Shown in pieces: positions 56,824 through 64,000 of a DNA stretch of 64,000 bases. Made by a program: the position numbers and the translations under genes. Under the pieces are notes generated by a model. The model saw only the letters and a list, made by a program, of their open reading frames with translations. It did no database searches and was not told the origin of the DNA. Every line of letters begins with the position of its first letter. Position 1 is the stretch's first letter. Source of the DNA: Gammaproteobacteria bacterium RIFOXYD12_FULL_61_37 (lineage in GTDB: Bacteria > Pseudomonadota > Gammaproteobacteria > Chromatiales > Chromatiaceae); contig MGZB01000044.1 of the NCBI GenBank assembly GCA_001801995.1, positions 1-64,000 on the forward strand, written 5' to 3'.

Positions 56824-58095
56824 TCAAATCACCGCCAGACTGGCCTGGGTGAAATATTGGAGCACGCGGGCATTGAGCCGGGTGCTGAGTTCGGCCTCGC
56901 CGCAGTGGCCGATCTCGGTGAACTGGTCTGTGGCAATGCCCTGGAAGAGGCTCACTAGACGGGGGTCGAAATGGTTGCCGGCGCCGCGTTCGATGATTTG
57001 CATCGCCTGATCGAAGGGCATGGGTTCTTTGTAAGGCCGACGTGAGGTCAGGGCGTCGAAGACATCCACAATTGCAAAGATGCGGGCAGTGAGGGGGATG
57101 TCCTCGCCCGACAGTCCGTGCAAGTAACCCTCGCCGTTGAATTTCTCATGGTGGCATTCGATGACGTCCCGCGCCGACTGGAGCCAGTCCGAATTGGCCA
57201 CGATATTCACGCCAAGCTTGACGTGGGTCTTCATGATCTCGAATTCTTCGCCGGTGAGCTTTCCGGGTTTCAGCAGAATGGTATCGCTGATGCCGATTTT
57301 GCCCACGTCATGAAGGAAGGCGCCCAGAATGAGACTGCGCATATCGATCAAACTGGAGCCATAAGTCTCGGCCAAACCAATCGCGTAGAGCGTGACGCGG
57401 AAATTGTGGTCGCTGGTATCCGAATCGCGCAAGGCAATGGCTGCGCCCAACGCTGTGGCCATATCCAGATTGCCCCGCACCACTTGCTGTGAGAAACGTA
57501 TCACCCGCTGGTTCAGAGAGGTCAGAACCGGGTAGAGCACGACGGAGGTGACCAAGACGCAGAGCAGGACGAAGACCAGCGTGCGTCTGAGATTGGAGGT
57601 CATCTGGGCCAGCGTCGCGGGGTCTACGATAAAGACGCCCTCGAAGTAGCCGACAGGCCCGCCATGGGTGGCGATCAGCGGTACCAGGACTTGAACCACC
57701 GTATTGCCGTCAACAGGGTGTTTTTGGTAATGCGCCTCACGATCGAGCGGGAAGCTGTGCTTGTACTGGGCCAGCGACTTTTCCATCGTCTGGTGGTTCG
57801 GATTGACGGCCTCGAACAGCTTCTTCTTTTCGGTGTTGTAAACCTCGACGACGATAAAATGGTCCTGAACCAGGTCCATGGCCCGTTGGTGCAGGGGCTT
57901 TATCTGTTCCTGGGTGAGATTGGCGAGATCCAGCCCGGCCGGGACAAATCGAGCGGCTTCGTGCGCTGCCAGGGCGATAATGGTTTCATCGATATGCTTC
58001 GTTTCCACATACCAGACCACGCTTGCCGCTACCAGCGACAGGGACAACCAGACAATCCCCAGTCGCTTGAGAATGATGTGGTTCAGGTCGAACAT
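56824..58095 (-). CDS. HD-GYP domain protein (cyclic-di-GMP phosphodiesterase family)
   Basis: The 423-residue protein has two membrane helices (GIVWLSLSLVAASVVWYVE and LVFVLLCVLVTSVVLYPVL) around a periplasmic sensor region of about 130 residues, then an HD-GYP domain: GAFLHDVGKIGI with HD, and HHEKFNGEGYLHGL. The GYP signature reads GYL here, a departure that could weaken partner binding or specificity. Metal ligands look intact. It stands alone; the upstream 130 bp and the 235-bp gap downstream hold no other gene. Confidence 0.88.
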   Translation of the reverse strand: MFDLNHIILKRLGIVWLSLSLVAASVVWYVETKHIDETIIALAAHEAARFVPAGLDLANLTQEQIKPLHQRAMDLVQDHFIVVEVYNTEKKKLFEAVNPNHQTMEKSLAQYKHSFPLDREAHYQKHPVDGNTVVQVLVPLIATHGGPVGYFEGVFIVDPATLAQMTSNLRRTLVFVLLCVLVTSVVLYPVLTSLNQRVIRFSQQVVRGNLDMATALGAAIALRDSDTSDHNFRVTLYAIGLAETYGSSLIDMRSLILGAFLHDVGKIGISDTILLKPGKLTGEEFEIMKTHVKLGVNIVANSDWLQSARDVIECHHEKFNGEGYLHGLSGEDIPLTARIFAIVDVFDALTSRRPYKEPMPFDQAMQIIERGAGNHFDPRLVSLFQGIATDQFTEIGHCGEAELSTRLNARVLQYFTQASLAVI

Positions 58096-58225
58096 GGTCT
58101 GCGCGCTCCGGCAAAGTCAGATGTTGCCGCCTGCATTGATAGGCAGGTTGGAGTTTATACCAAATGACTCAACCGGCCATTCATGAAATCTATAGGCGCA
58201 TGGAGCGGACGCCGGTCCCGGCCGA

Positions 58226-58774
58226 TCACCCGCGCGCGGGCAACATGCGCGCCAGCGTGTTGTCGCGCTTGAAGTAGTGGTGGAACAGGGCCGCTGCGGC
58301 ATGGAGCCCGATCAGGAAATAGCCGAGGGTGCCGACGGTTTTGTGGATCTCCTTGATCGTTGCCCCCAGCTCTTTGTTCTCCCCGATCAATGCCGGCAAT
58401 TCCAGGCCGAAGAAGGGAATCGGTTTTCCGGCTGCGCTCAGCGCCAGCCAGCCGGCCAACGGCAAGGCGATCATCAACAGGTAGAGTAGAACATGCGCCA
58501 GGCCGGCGAGTTTCTTCTGCCATTGCAGGGGCTCCGGCACGATGGCGGGGGAAGTACCGGATAGGCGCGACGCCAGCCGGGCCAAGGCCAGCAGAAATAC
58601 CAGCATGCCCAGCGTGAAATGCCATGCCTTGAGCGCCTCGCGGGGGTCACTGCCCTTGGGGTAGAACTCGCGCAGCTCGATGCAGGCATAAACAGCGATC
58701 AGCAGGATGAACATCAGCCAATGCAGGCCGATGGAAAGGGCGCCGTAGCGTTGGGTGCTATTTTTAATGGTCAT
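58226..58774 (-). CDS. Cytochrome b561 family protein
   Basis: The 182-residue membrane protein has four helices and the b561 heme histidines: SIGLHWLMFILLIAVYACI, AWHFTLGMLVFLLALARL, LAHVLLYLLMIALPLAGWL and IGLHAAAALFHHYF. It transfers electrons between quinol and periplasmic acceptors or superoxide. It starts with RYGALSIGLHW, the normal N-terminus. No partner is adjacent. Confidence 0.92.
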   Translation of the reverse strand: MTIKNSTQRYGALSIGLHWLMFILLIAVYACIELREFYPKGSDPREALKAWHFTLGMLVFLLALARLASRLSGTSPAIVPEPLQWQKKLAGLAHVLLYLLMIALPLAGWLALSAAGKPIPFFGLELPALIGENKELGATIKEIHKTVGTLGYFLIGLHAAAALFHHYFKRDNTLARMLPARG

Positions 58775-58876
58775 GGGATGTATCCAGAATGTAAGTAGTA
58801 GATAAGTAAAATCTGATTGAGCCGGGTCTAACCGCCCATGGGGCGGGACAACCCGCCCCGGAAGATGAAATAAGGG

Positions 58877-58933
58877 GTAGGTCGGCCTTCAGGCCGTCCA
58901 TCGGCGCCGCAGTCGCCCTGAAGGGCGACCTAC
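58877..58933. repeat. GTAGG...CCTAC hairpin repeat, copy 5
   Basis: The first 20 bases GTAGGTCGGCCTTCAGGCCG are identical to the start of copy 1 at 7920, and it closes with CCTAC. It lies between cytochrome b561 and the sensor kinase, in a 205-bp gap with nothing else recognised. Confidence 0.7.
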
Positions 58934-58979
58934 ACACTGATTTTCGCTAAGGACGGAGCAGTGGTGCAGGGATGCACCG

Positions 58980-60449
58980 TTACGGACCCAAAGTCGGAAA
59001 TAGGACCCGCACCCGCAATCCCCGCCCATCGATTCCCTCGCCCAAGTCGATCCGCGCCCCGTGCAATTCGGCGATGCGTTCGACGATGGACATCCCTAGG
59101 CCGCTGCCCGTGGTCTGGACCGAGGGTCCCCGATGGAAACGGGCGAACATGCGCTGCCGCTCTTCCTCCGACACGCCGGGGCCGTTGTCGATGACCTCCA
59201 GGCAGGGGACTCCCGCCGTGGAGCCGGCGGATACCGTCACCTGTCCCCCCTGGTGGGTGTAGCGGATGGCGTTGTCCACCAGGTTGCGCAGCAGGATTTG
59301 CAGGTAGGCCGCGTCGCCGTTGACCGGGATGGGCTCCGGGGCATCGAGGCCCAGGTCGATCTCCCGGTCGAGTGCCTTCTGGCTGTGGCTGGCTACCACC
59401 TCCAGGGCCACCGCGCGGAGGTCGATCTTCCGGCATTCCAAAATGGACTGGTCGCGCGCTTCTGCCCTCGCCAGGGTCAGCAGTTGATCGACCAGATGGG
59501 CGGCCCGGTCCACCCCTTCGCCGATCCGTCCCAGACAGGCGCGCATGGCTTCGTCCTGGGTGTTGCGGGAGGCCACCTGGACATGGGTCTTGAGGGCCGC
59601 CAGGGGCGTGCGCAGTTCGTGGGCGGCGTCGGCGGTGAACCGGCGCTCGTTTTCGAGGGTAGCCTTGATGCGGCCGAACAGCCGGTTGATGGCATCGACC
59701 AGGGGCAGCGCCTCGCGCGGTGCGTCCCGGTTGGGGACAGCTTCCAGGGAGTCCGGCTTGCGGCGTTCGACCTCGCGGGTCAGCCGCACCAATGGCCGCA
59801 GGCCCCGGCTGACCCCAAACCAGACCAGCCCGACCTGGAGGGGAAAGAAGATCAGGACCGGGCTGATGGTATTCAGCACGATATCCCGCACCAGTTCCCG
59901 CCGCATCTCGATCTGCTCGCCCACCTGTATGAACAGGCCCGCCACCGGATCGCTCAGGGCATAGCCGCGCCAGTGCTTGCCGCCCTGTTCGGAATCGAAA
60001 TAACCGCCCGTTTTGACCTCGAAATCGGGGGAGCCGGGGCTCCGCAGCAGCACTTCGCCATTGTCGTGACGCGCCACCACGGCCAGTTTGGCTTCGTATT
60101 CGTGGGCGGCCTTGCCCCAGACGTCCCCCAGTTCGATCTTGTCCTTGCCCGAGCTGTCCCTCTCCCGGAGAAACGCGGCCAGGCGCGGCTGGGTTTGCAG
60201 CAGCCCTTCGTCCAGAGAGGCCCGCAGGCGCGACAGCCTTTGCTCGCTCTCCCGTTCCTCCAGCACCTCGTGCCGGAGCAGGGAACTCAGCACCCGCGCA
60301 TCGAGCGCCAGGTTGGCGTCGAACACCTCCTCCACCTCGTGCCAGGCCTGGCGATGCACCAGCAGGATCACCGCCAGCCACACCAGCAGGCTGGTGGAAA
60401 CCAGGATCGCCAGCAATTTGAACCGTATGGAGAGATTGCGGAACGGCAT
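58980..60449 (-). CDS. Sensor histidine kinase, QseC-like
   Basis: The 489-residue protein has two membrane helices (LLAILVSTSLLVWLAVILLV and NTISPVLIFFPLQVGLVWFG) with a periplasmic sensor domain between them, HAMP, HisKA (AAHELRTPLAALKTHV), N box LLRNLVDNAIRY, G1 EVIDNGPGV and G2 GSGLGMSIVERI. The sensory domain and RLTREVERRKPDSL region match the QseC/PmrB group. It begins directly after the response-regulator stop. Confidence 0.92.
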   Translation of the reverse strand: MPFRNLSIRFKLLAILVSTSLLVWLAVILLVHRQAWHEVEEVFDANLALDARVLSSLLRHEVLEERESEQRLSRLRASLDEGLLQTQPRLAAFLRERDSSGKDKIELGDVWGKAAHEYEAKLAVVARHDNGEVLLRSPGSPDFEVKTGGYFDSEQGGKHWRGYALSDPVAGLFIQVGEQIEMRRELVRDIVLNTISPVLIFFPLQVGLVWFGVSRGLRPLVRLTREVERRKPDSLEAVPNRDAPREALPLVDAINRLFGRIKATLENERRFTADAAHELRTPLAALKTHVQVASRNTQDEAMRACLGRIGEGVDRAAHLVDQLLTLARAEARDQSILECRKIDLRAVALEVVASHSQKALDREIDLGLDAPEPIPVNGDAAYLQILLRNLVDNAIRYTHQGGQVTVSAGSTAGVPCLEVIDNGPGVSEEERQRMFARFHRGPSVQTTGSGLGMSIVERIAELHGARIDLGEGIDGRGLRVRVLFPTLGP

Positions 60450-61112
60450 CTATTTCTCCTTGGGAATCATGTAACCGACGCCACGGATGGTATGGATCAG
60501 CTCCTTGCCCAACTGCTTGCGCAGGTGGTGTATGTACACCTCGACGGTGTTGCTCTCCACCCCCTCGCCCCAGCCGTAGAGCATCTGCTCCAGTTGCTCG
60601 CGGGTCAGCGCCCGGCCCCGGCACTCCAGCAACGCCTCCAGGATGGCGATCGCCTTGGCGTGCAGGGGGACGGCCTCGCCATCCAGGGTGAGGTTGCGGG
60701 CGGCGGGGTCGAATTCCAGGTTGCCGTGGCGGATCGAAAGGGATGACCGCCCCGCCCGGCGGCGGCCGATGGCGCGCAGCCGGGCGGTAAGCTCATCGAG
60801 ATCGAAGGGCTTGATCAGGTAATCGTCGGCGCCCAGGTCCAGCCCCCGCACCCGGTCCTCGACGGCATCACGGGCGGTCAGGATCAATACCGGCAGGTCC
60901 GAGCCCCGCTGGCGCAGCTCCCGCAGCACCGTCAGCCCATCCTTGCGCGGCAGGCCCAGGTCCAGCACCAGCAGGTCATGGCCGTCGAAGGTCAGGGACT
61001 GGGCGGCATCCACCCCGTCATGCACCCAATCGACGGTATAACCGGCCTGCACCAGCCCCGCCTGCACGGCGGAACCCAATAACTCATCGTCTTCGACCAG
61101 CAAAACGCGCAT
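60450..61112 (-). CDS. OmpR-family response regulator, QseB-like
   Basis: The 220-residue protein has a receiver domain with EDDE (residues 7-10), phosphoacceptor Asp51 (LLVLDLGLPRKDGL) and Lys in the LIKPFDLDEL loop, then a winged-helix domain (LTREQLEQMLYGWGEGVESN). It is translated immediately before the QseC-like kinase and should be its partner. Target genes are unknown; the pair faces an operon transcribed in the same direction. Confidence 0.94.
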   Translation of the reverse strand: MRVLLVEDDELLGSAVQAGLVQAGYTVDWVHDGVDAAQSLTFDGHDLLVLDLGLPRKDGLTVLRELRQRGSDLPVLILTARDAVEDRVRGLDLGADDYLIKPFDLDELTARLRAIGRRRAGRSSLSIRHGNLEFDPAARNLTLDGEAVPLHAKAIAILEALLECRGRALTREQLEQMLYGWGEGVESNTVEVYIHHLRKQLGKELIHTIRGVGYMIPKEK

Positions 61113-61148
61113 AGGCCCCTCGGGTTAATTTTTTTTTCAGGTCATCAA

Positions 61149-61180
61149 GATCGTTCCCAGGCTGGGGCCTGGAAACGATC
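61149..61180 (-). terminator. Hairpin downstream of the TPR protein gene
   Basis: GATCGTTTCCAGGC and GCCTGGGAACGATC form a 14-bp stem with a 4-base loop on the minus strand. It lies 12 bp after the stop at 61192. A clear T tract is lacking, so it may be a processing hairpin. Confidence 0.4.
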
Positions 61181-61191
61181 ATCAGATGAGA

Positions 61192-61845
61192 TTAGCGGCC
61201 GGAACCCATCTGCGCACGGGCCTTGGCCATTCCCTCCTCGATCTCCTTGCGGCGTCCGGCGTCGGCCAGTTCGCGGCCGGGGCGGGGGGCTGCGGCCAGG
61301 GCCTTTTCGAATGCCTTCAGGGCGCCGGGGTAATCGTCCTGGGTGAGCAGGAAATCCCCATAGAAATAGTTGGCGTCGATGCCATTTGGATTCACCTTCA
61401 GCCCCTGCTCCAGATAGGCGCGGGCCTTCTTTTTATCCCCGAAGCCCACCGGCCAGCCGGGCACCTGATAGTAGAGGCTGCCGAGACTGGTGTAGATCGA
61501 GCCGTCCAGGGCGTTCGGCTCGATGGCCTCGGCCTGTTCCAGCAGGGCCTTGGCCTCCTTGACGTAGCCCAGTGCTCCGCCCATGGCCCCCTTTTCACCG
61601 GCCAGACTGGCCTTGATGATCGCTTCCCACACCAGGGGGCTGGCCTCCTTGCCCCCGGCGGAGAGGCGATGGGCGCGTTCGGCCAGGGTCTCGAACGCGG
61701 CCCCGCGCCCCTTCTGCGGGAGCTGATATTTGATGTGCGCCCATTCGGACTGGATCGCGGCCAGTTCAGTCGGCCCGGAAGCCATGACCGGACCGGTCAG
61801 GGACAACGCCAAGGTCAGCAGTGCGCTGTGGATCGTTTTCTTCAT
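61192..61845 (-). CDS. Secreted TPR-like repeat protein
   Basis: From ATG 61845 (MKKTIHSALLTLALSLTGPV) the protein is 217 residues with a signal peptide ending VMASG. The mature part has TPR-like helices: AKALLEQAEAIEPNALDGSI, ARAYLEQGLKVNPNGIDANY and ALKAFEKALAAAPRPGRELA. It probably mediates protein contacts in the periplasm. A further ATG lies five codons upstream and would overlap the SDR stop at 61857. It is the last gene of the SDR-containing operon. Confidence 0.78.
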   Translation of the reverse strand: MKKTIHSALLTLALSLTGPVMASGPTELAAIQSEWAHIKYQLPQKGRGAAFETLAERAHRLSAGGKEASPLVWEAIIKASLAGEKGAMGGALGYVKEAKALLEQAEAIEPNALDGSIYTSLGSLYYQVPGWPVGFGDKKKARAYLEQGLKVNPNGIDANYFYGDFLLTQDDYPGALKAFEKALAAAPRPGRELADAGRRKEIEEGMAKARAQMGSGR

Positions 61846-61856
61846 CTGGCTATTCC

Positions 61857-62663
61857 TCATCTTAATGATTCACGGGCGAAGGCCGCCATGACGCGGTTCT
61901 GCTGGCGCAGGGCGCTATCCACCAGGCGCGGCAGCAGGGCATTAATGCGCACGAACAGCTTCTCCGGGAAGCCCAGATAAACATCCTTGGCGTCCCGGTC
62001 GATGGCCGCCATGATCTGTGCGACCACCCAGTCCGGTTCGTCCATGTTCATCTTCACCGCCTCGGCCATGCGGTAGATGGCGCCGGTGTTGAGCTTGGTG
62101 CGCACCGCGCGGGGGGCGATGTAGGTCACCCCCACGCCGGTGCCGTCCAGCTCGCGGCGCAGGGCCTCGGAGAAGCCGCGCAGGCCGAACTTGCTGGCGG
62201 AATAGGCGCTGAACCAGGCAAAGCCGATGCTGCCGAAGGTCGAACCGACGTTGACGATGCGGCCGCTGCCGGCCTTCAGCAGGTGCGGCAGTGCCTGGCG
62301 CGCCAGCAGCATGGGCGTGATCAGGTTGAGCTGGACGATCCGCTCCAGCAGCGCCGGGTCCTCCTCGGCGAAGGGGCGGAAACTGAGCAATCCGGCGACG
62401 TTGATCAGCAGGTCGATGCCGCCCAGGCCCAGGCGGGCCTGCTCCACCACCGTCGCCAGTTGCGCCGGGTCCAGCAGATCGGCCGGGATCGCGAGCGCCT
62501 GACCGCCCCTGTTCATCAGCCGCTCCTGGATCTCTTCCAGCGCTCCGGCGTTGCGGTCCACCAGCGCCACCCGCGCGCCGCGAGCGGCCAGGGCCTCGGC
62601 CAGCATGGCGCCGATGCCGCCGGCGGCGCCGGTCAGGATTACGGATTTACCTTCAAGCTTCAT
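61857..62663 (-). CDS. Short-chain dehydrogenase/reductase (SDR)
   Basis: The 268-residue protein has ILTGAAGGIGAMLAEALA as the TGxxxGxG dinucleotide loop, LINVAG (NxAG), VNVGSTFG with the catalytic Ser, and YSASKFGLRG with Tyr and Lys. Asp in ALVDRN suggests NAD rather than NADP. Substrate is unknown. It follows the redox-enzyme gene by 14 bp. ATG 62663 is chosen; the much longer open frame upstream is an overlap with other genes. Confidence 0.9.
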   Translation of the reverse strand: MKLEGKSVILTGAAGGIGAMLAEALAARGARVALVDRNAGALEEIQERLMNRGGQALAIPADLLDPAQLATVVEQARLGLGGIDLLINVAGLLSFRPFAEEDPALLERIVQLNLITPMLLARQALPHLLKAGSGRIVNVGSTFGSIGFAWFSAYSASKFGLRGFSEALRRELDGTGVGVTYIAPRAVRTKLNTGAIYRMAEAVKMNMDEPDWVVAQIMAAIDRDAKDVYLGFPEKLFVRINALLPRLVDSALRQQNRVMAAFARESLR

Positions 62664-62677
62664 GGGGTTGCCTCGGT

Positions 62678-63349
62678 TCAGGCCGCCGCTGCGTTGAGCG
62701 TCAGCGGCAGGTTGCGGAAGATGTCGCCATAGAGCTTGTAGAAGCGCTTGGCGGTGTGGATGACAATCCCCTGATCGGCCGGGTCCTCGATCCGGTTCAT
62801 CAGCCCCTGGTAGAAATCCATGTGGGAGATGTCCAGGGAGCCGTGGCTGCTGAGGTAGCTGAAGGCCGCCTTCGGCAGCCCCAGGTTGTTGCGGGTCGCC
62901 TCGGCCGCTTCGGTGGCCAGGTGGACGCTGGTCCCTTCCAGCACCAGCACCATGCCCAGGAAGCCGATGGGGTTGAGCCGGTCTACGATGTGGTAGGCAT
63001 AGGCGCACATCAGCTCGGCCGCCATGCCGGGGATGCCGTGGCGCACCGCCTCGGCGTCGCCGCCGCAGGCCCGGATGTCGTTGAGAATCCACTCCTGGTG
63101 GCCCACCTCCTCTTCGATATATTCCGCCATGGCATCGCGCAGCCATTCGGCCCCGTGGGGGATGCGCGAGCCGCAGGCCATCAGCAGCGGCGTGGTGTGT
63201 TTGACGTGGTGGTAGGCCTGGGTGAGGAAGGCGAGGTAGCTCTCCAGTGAGAGTTCGCCCTTCCAGCCGTGCCGGACGAAGGGGATGGAAAGCAGTTCGT
63301 TGCGTTCGGCCTCGGTCTCGGCCAGCAGTCTTTGATAGAAGTTGCTCAT
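62678..63349 (-). CDS. Iron-containing redox enzyme family protein (heme-oxygenase-like fold)
   Basis: The 223-residue helical protein has the pattern of the TenA/heme-oxygenase-like diiron group: LTQAYHHVKHTTPLLMACGS, YIEEEVGHQEWILNDIRACG with Glu and His ligands, EGTSVHLATEAAEA, and YLSSHGSLDISHMDFYQGLM with paired His and Asp. Relatives act on fatty acids or amines. It lies between an acyl-CoA-synthetase-like gene and an SDR, so an acyl substrate is plausible. Confidence 0.82.
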   Translation of the reverse strand: MSNFYQRLLAETEAERNELLSIPFVRHGWKGELSLESYLAFLTQAYHHVKHTTPLLMACGSRIPHGAEWLRDAMAEYIEEEVGHQEWILNDIRACGGDAEAVRHGIPGMAAELMCAYAYHIVDRLNPIGFLGMVLVLEGTSVHLATEAAEATRNNLGLPKAAFSYLSSHGSLDISHMDFYQGLMNRIEDPADQGIVIHTAKRFYKLYGDIFRNLPLTLNAAAA

Positions 63350-63367
63350 GCGGATGGTTTCTCCTGA

Positions 63368-64000
63368 TTACTGATAAAGGCGTTCGATTTGTTGTTGGTA
63401 GTGTCCCTGCACCGCCGCACGGCGCACCCGGCCGGTGCCGGTCAGTTGGCCGTTGGCCGGGGTGAAGGGTCCCTCGGCCGCGATCCAGCGGCTCACCTGG
63501 GCGTAGTCGGGCAGGTTGAGGTTGCTCCGGGCGATGGCCGCCGCCACGGCGGTGGCGTCCGCGCCGGGGGCGGGCACGACCACCGCCGTATTCCAGGGGC
63601 GTCCCTCGCCGAACAGGGCGGCCTGGGCGATGGCCGGTTCCAGGGTCAGCTCGCCCTCCACCCACTCCGGCGCCAGGTTGCGACCGAAGGTGGTGATGAA
63701 GACGTTGCGCCGACGCCCCTCCAGGTGCAGAAAGCCGTCCGGGTCCAGGCGGCCGATGTCGCCGCTGGCCCACCACTCCCCGGCTGGCGGCTCCTCGCCC
63801 AGATAGCCGGTGAAACCCGGCCCGGCGATGAGGACCTCGCCGTCGGCGGCGATACGCAGCCGCACATGGGGCAGGGGCCGCCCGGTGCTCCCCGGCCGGT
63901 TGTGGCCGGGGGTATTGAGGCAGACCACAGAGGCGCATTCGGAAAGGCCATAGCCCTCGTACACCGGCAGCTCCAGTGCGGCGGCGCGCTCCAGCAGGCG
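63368..64000 (-). CDS. AMP-binding acyl-CoA synthetase-like enzyme, C-terminal part (runs off the window)
   Basis: At least 210 residues are readable from the window edge; translation continues beyond 64000 (RLLERAAALELPVYEGYG). Visible parts are YEGYGLSECASVVCLNTPGH (the ATP motif and helix), TGYLGEEPPAGEWWASGDIG with the A7-like GD, and GRRRNVFITTFGRNLAPEWV ahead of the short C-terminal domain. These are hallmarks of long-chain fatty acid-CoA ligases. It is first seen in an operon with the redox enzyme, SDR and TPR protein. Confidence 0.85.
   Translation of the reverse strand, partial: RLLERAAALELPVYEGYGLSECASVVCLNTPGHNRPGSTGRPLPHVRLRIAADGEVLIAGPGFTGYLGEEPPAGEWWASGDIGRLDPDGFLHLEGRRRNVFITTFGRNLAPEWVEGELTLEPAIAQAALFGEGRPWNTAVVVPAPGADATAVAAAIARSNLNLPDYAQVSRWIAAEGPFTPANGQLTGTGRVRRAAVQGHYQQQIERLYQ

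Overview
The window reads as a chromosomal segment of a GC-rich gammaproteobacterium. Support comes from the nudJ-mnmA-hflD gene order, alaS, sfsA, a QseBC-like two-component pair, galU and a glgB/glgC/GH57/malQ glycogen block; the exact genus cannot be read from sequence alone. Housekeeping DNA alternates with accessory islands, and dispersed hairpin repeats sit in many gaps. LAYOUT: 1-1000 holds a brnTA toxin-antitoxin module that looks like an integron-type cassette, with attC-like ends and a palindromic REPIN-like insertion in its downstream site. 1000-5520 has a Spy/CpxP-like protein, a 5'-truncated HlyD fragment, an SGNH hydrolase, a YaiI protein, a LysM protein and a periplasmic rhodanese. 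5650-14160 is glycogen and nucleotide-sugar metabolism: glgB diverges from glgC-GH57-malQ, followed by galU. 14160-19700 is a minus-strand run (nudJ, an unknown secreted protein, mnmA, hflD, olsB, olsA, lipoprotein) whose gaps carry copies of one repeat family. 19900-25600 has alaS, then an AT-richer Eco29kI-like restriction-modification pair flanked by attC-like sites, then decayed transposase DNA. 25600-31000 is ordinary chromosome with a MITE-like element. THE MAIN ISLAND is 31.1-48.0 kb, a type III-B (Cmr) CRISPR locus: cas6, a NE0113/Csm6-like CARF protein, a frameshifted Card1-like CARF nuclease, cmr1, cas10, cmr3, a RhuM-Fic/Doc gene, cmr4-6, csx16, an AbrB/PIN toxin-antitoxin pair, a membrane-anchored SAVED-like protein, cas2, cas1, a second apparently catalytically dead Cas1, a second cas2, and a ten-repeat array. 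Inferred logic: the Cmr complex binds target RNA, the Cas10 palm makes cyclic oligoadenylate, several sensor proteins respond, and NE0113-type and Csx16 proteins may end the signal. The Card1-like nuclease appears broken by a +1 shift, which leaves the small TM-SAVED protein as a strong candidate effector. 48-56.6 kb has an orphan ABC-2 permease and a type I restriction operon (hsdR, GxxExxY, hsdM, YhcG-type nuclease, hsdS). 56.8-64 kb has an HD-GYP protein, cytochrome b561, a QseBC-like system, and an operon of a TPR protein, SDR, iron-containing redox enzyme and an acyl-CoA-synthetase-like enzyme cut by the window edge.
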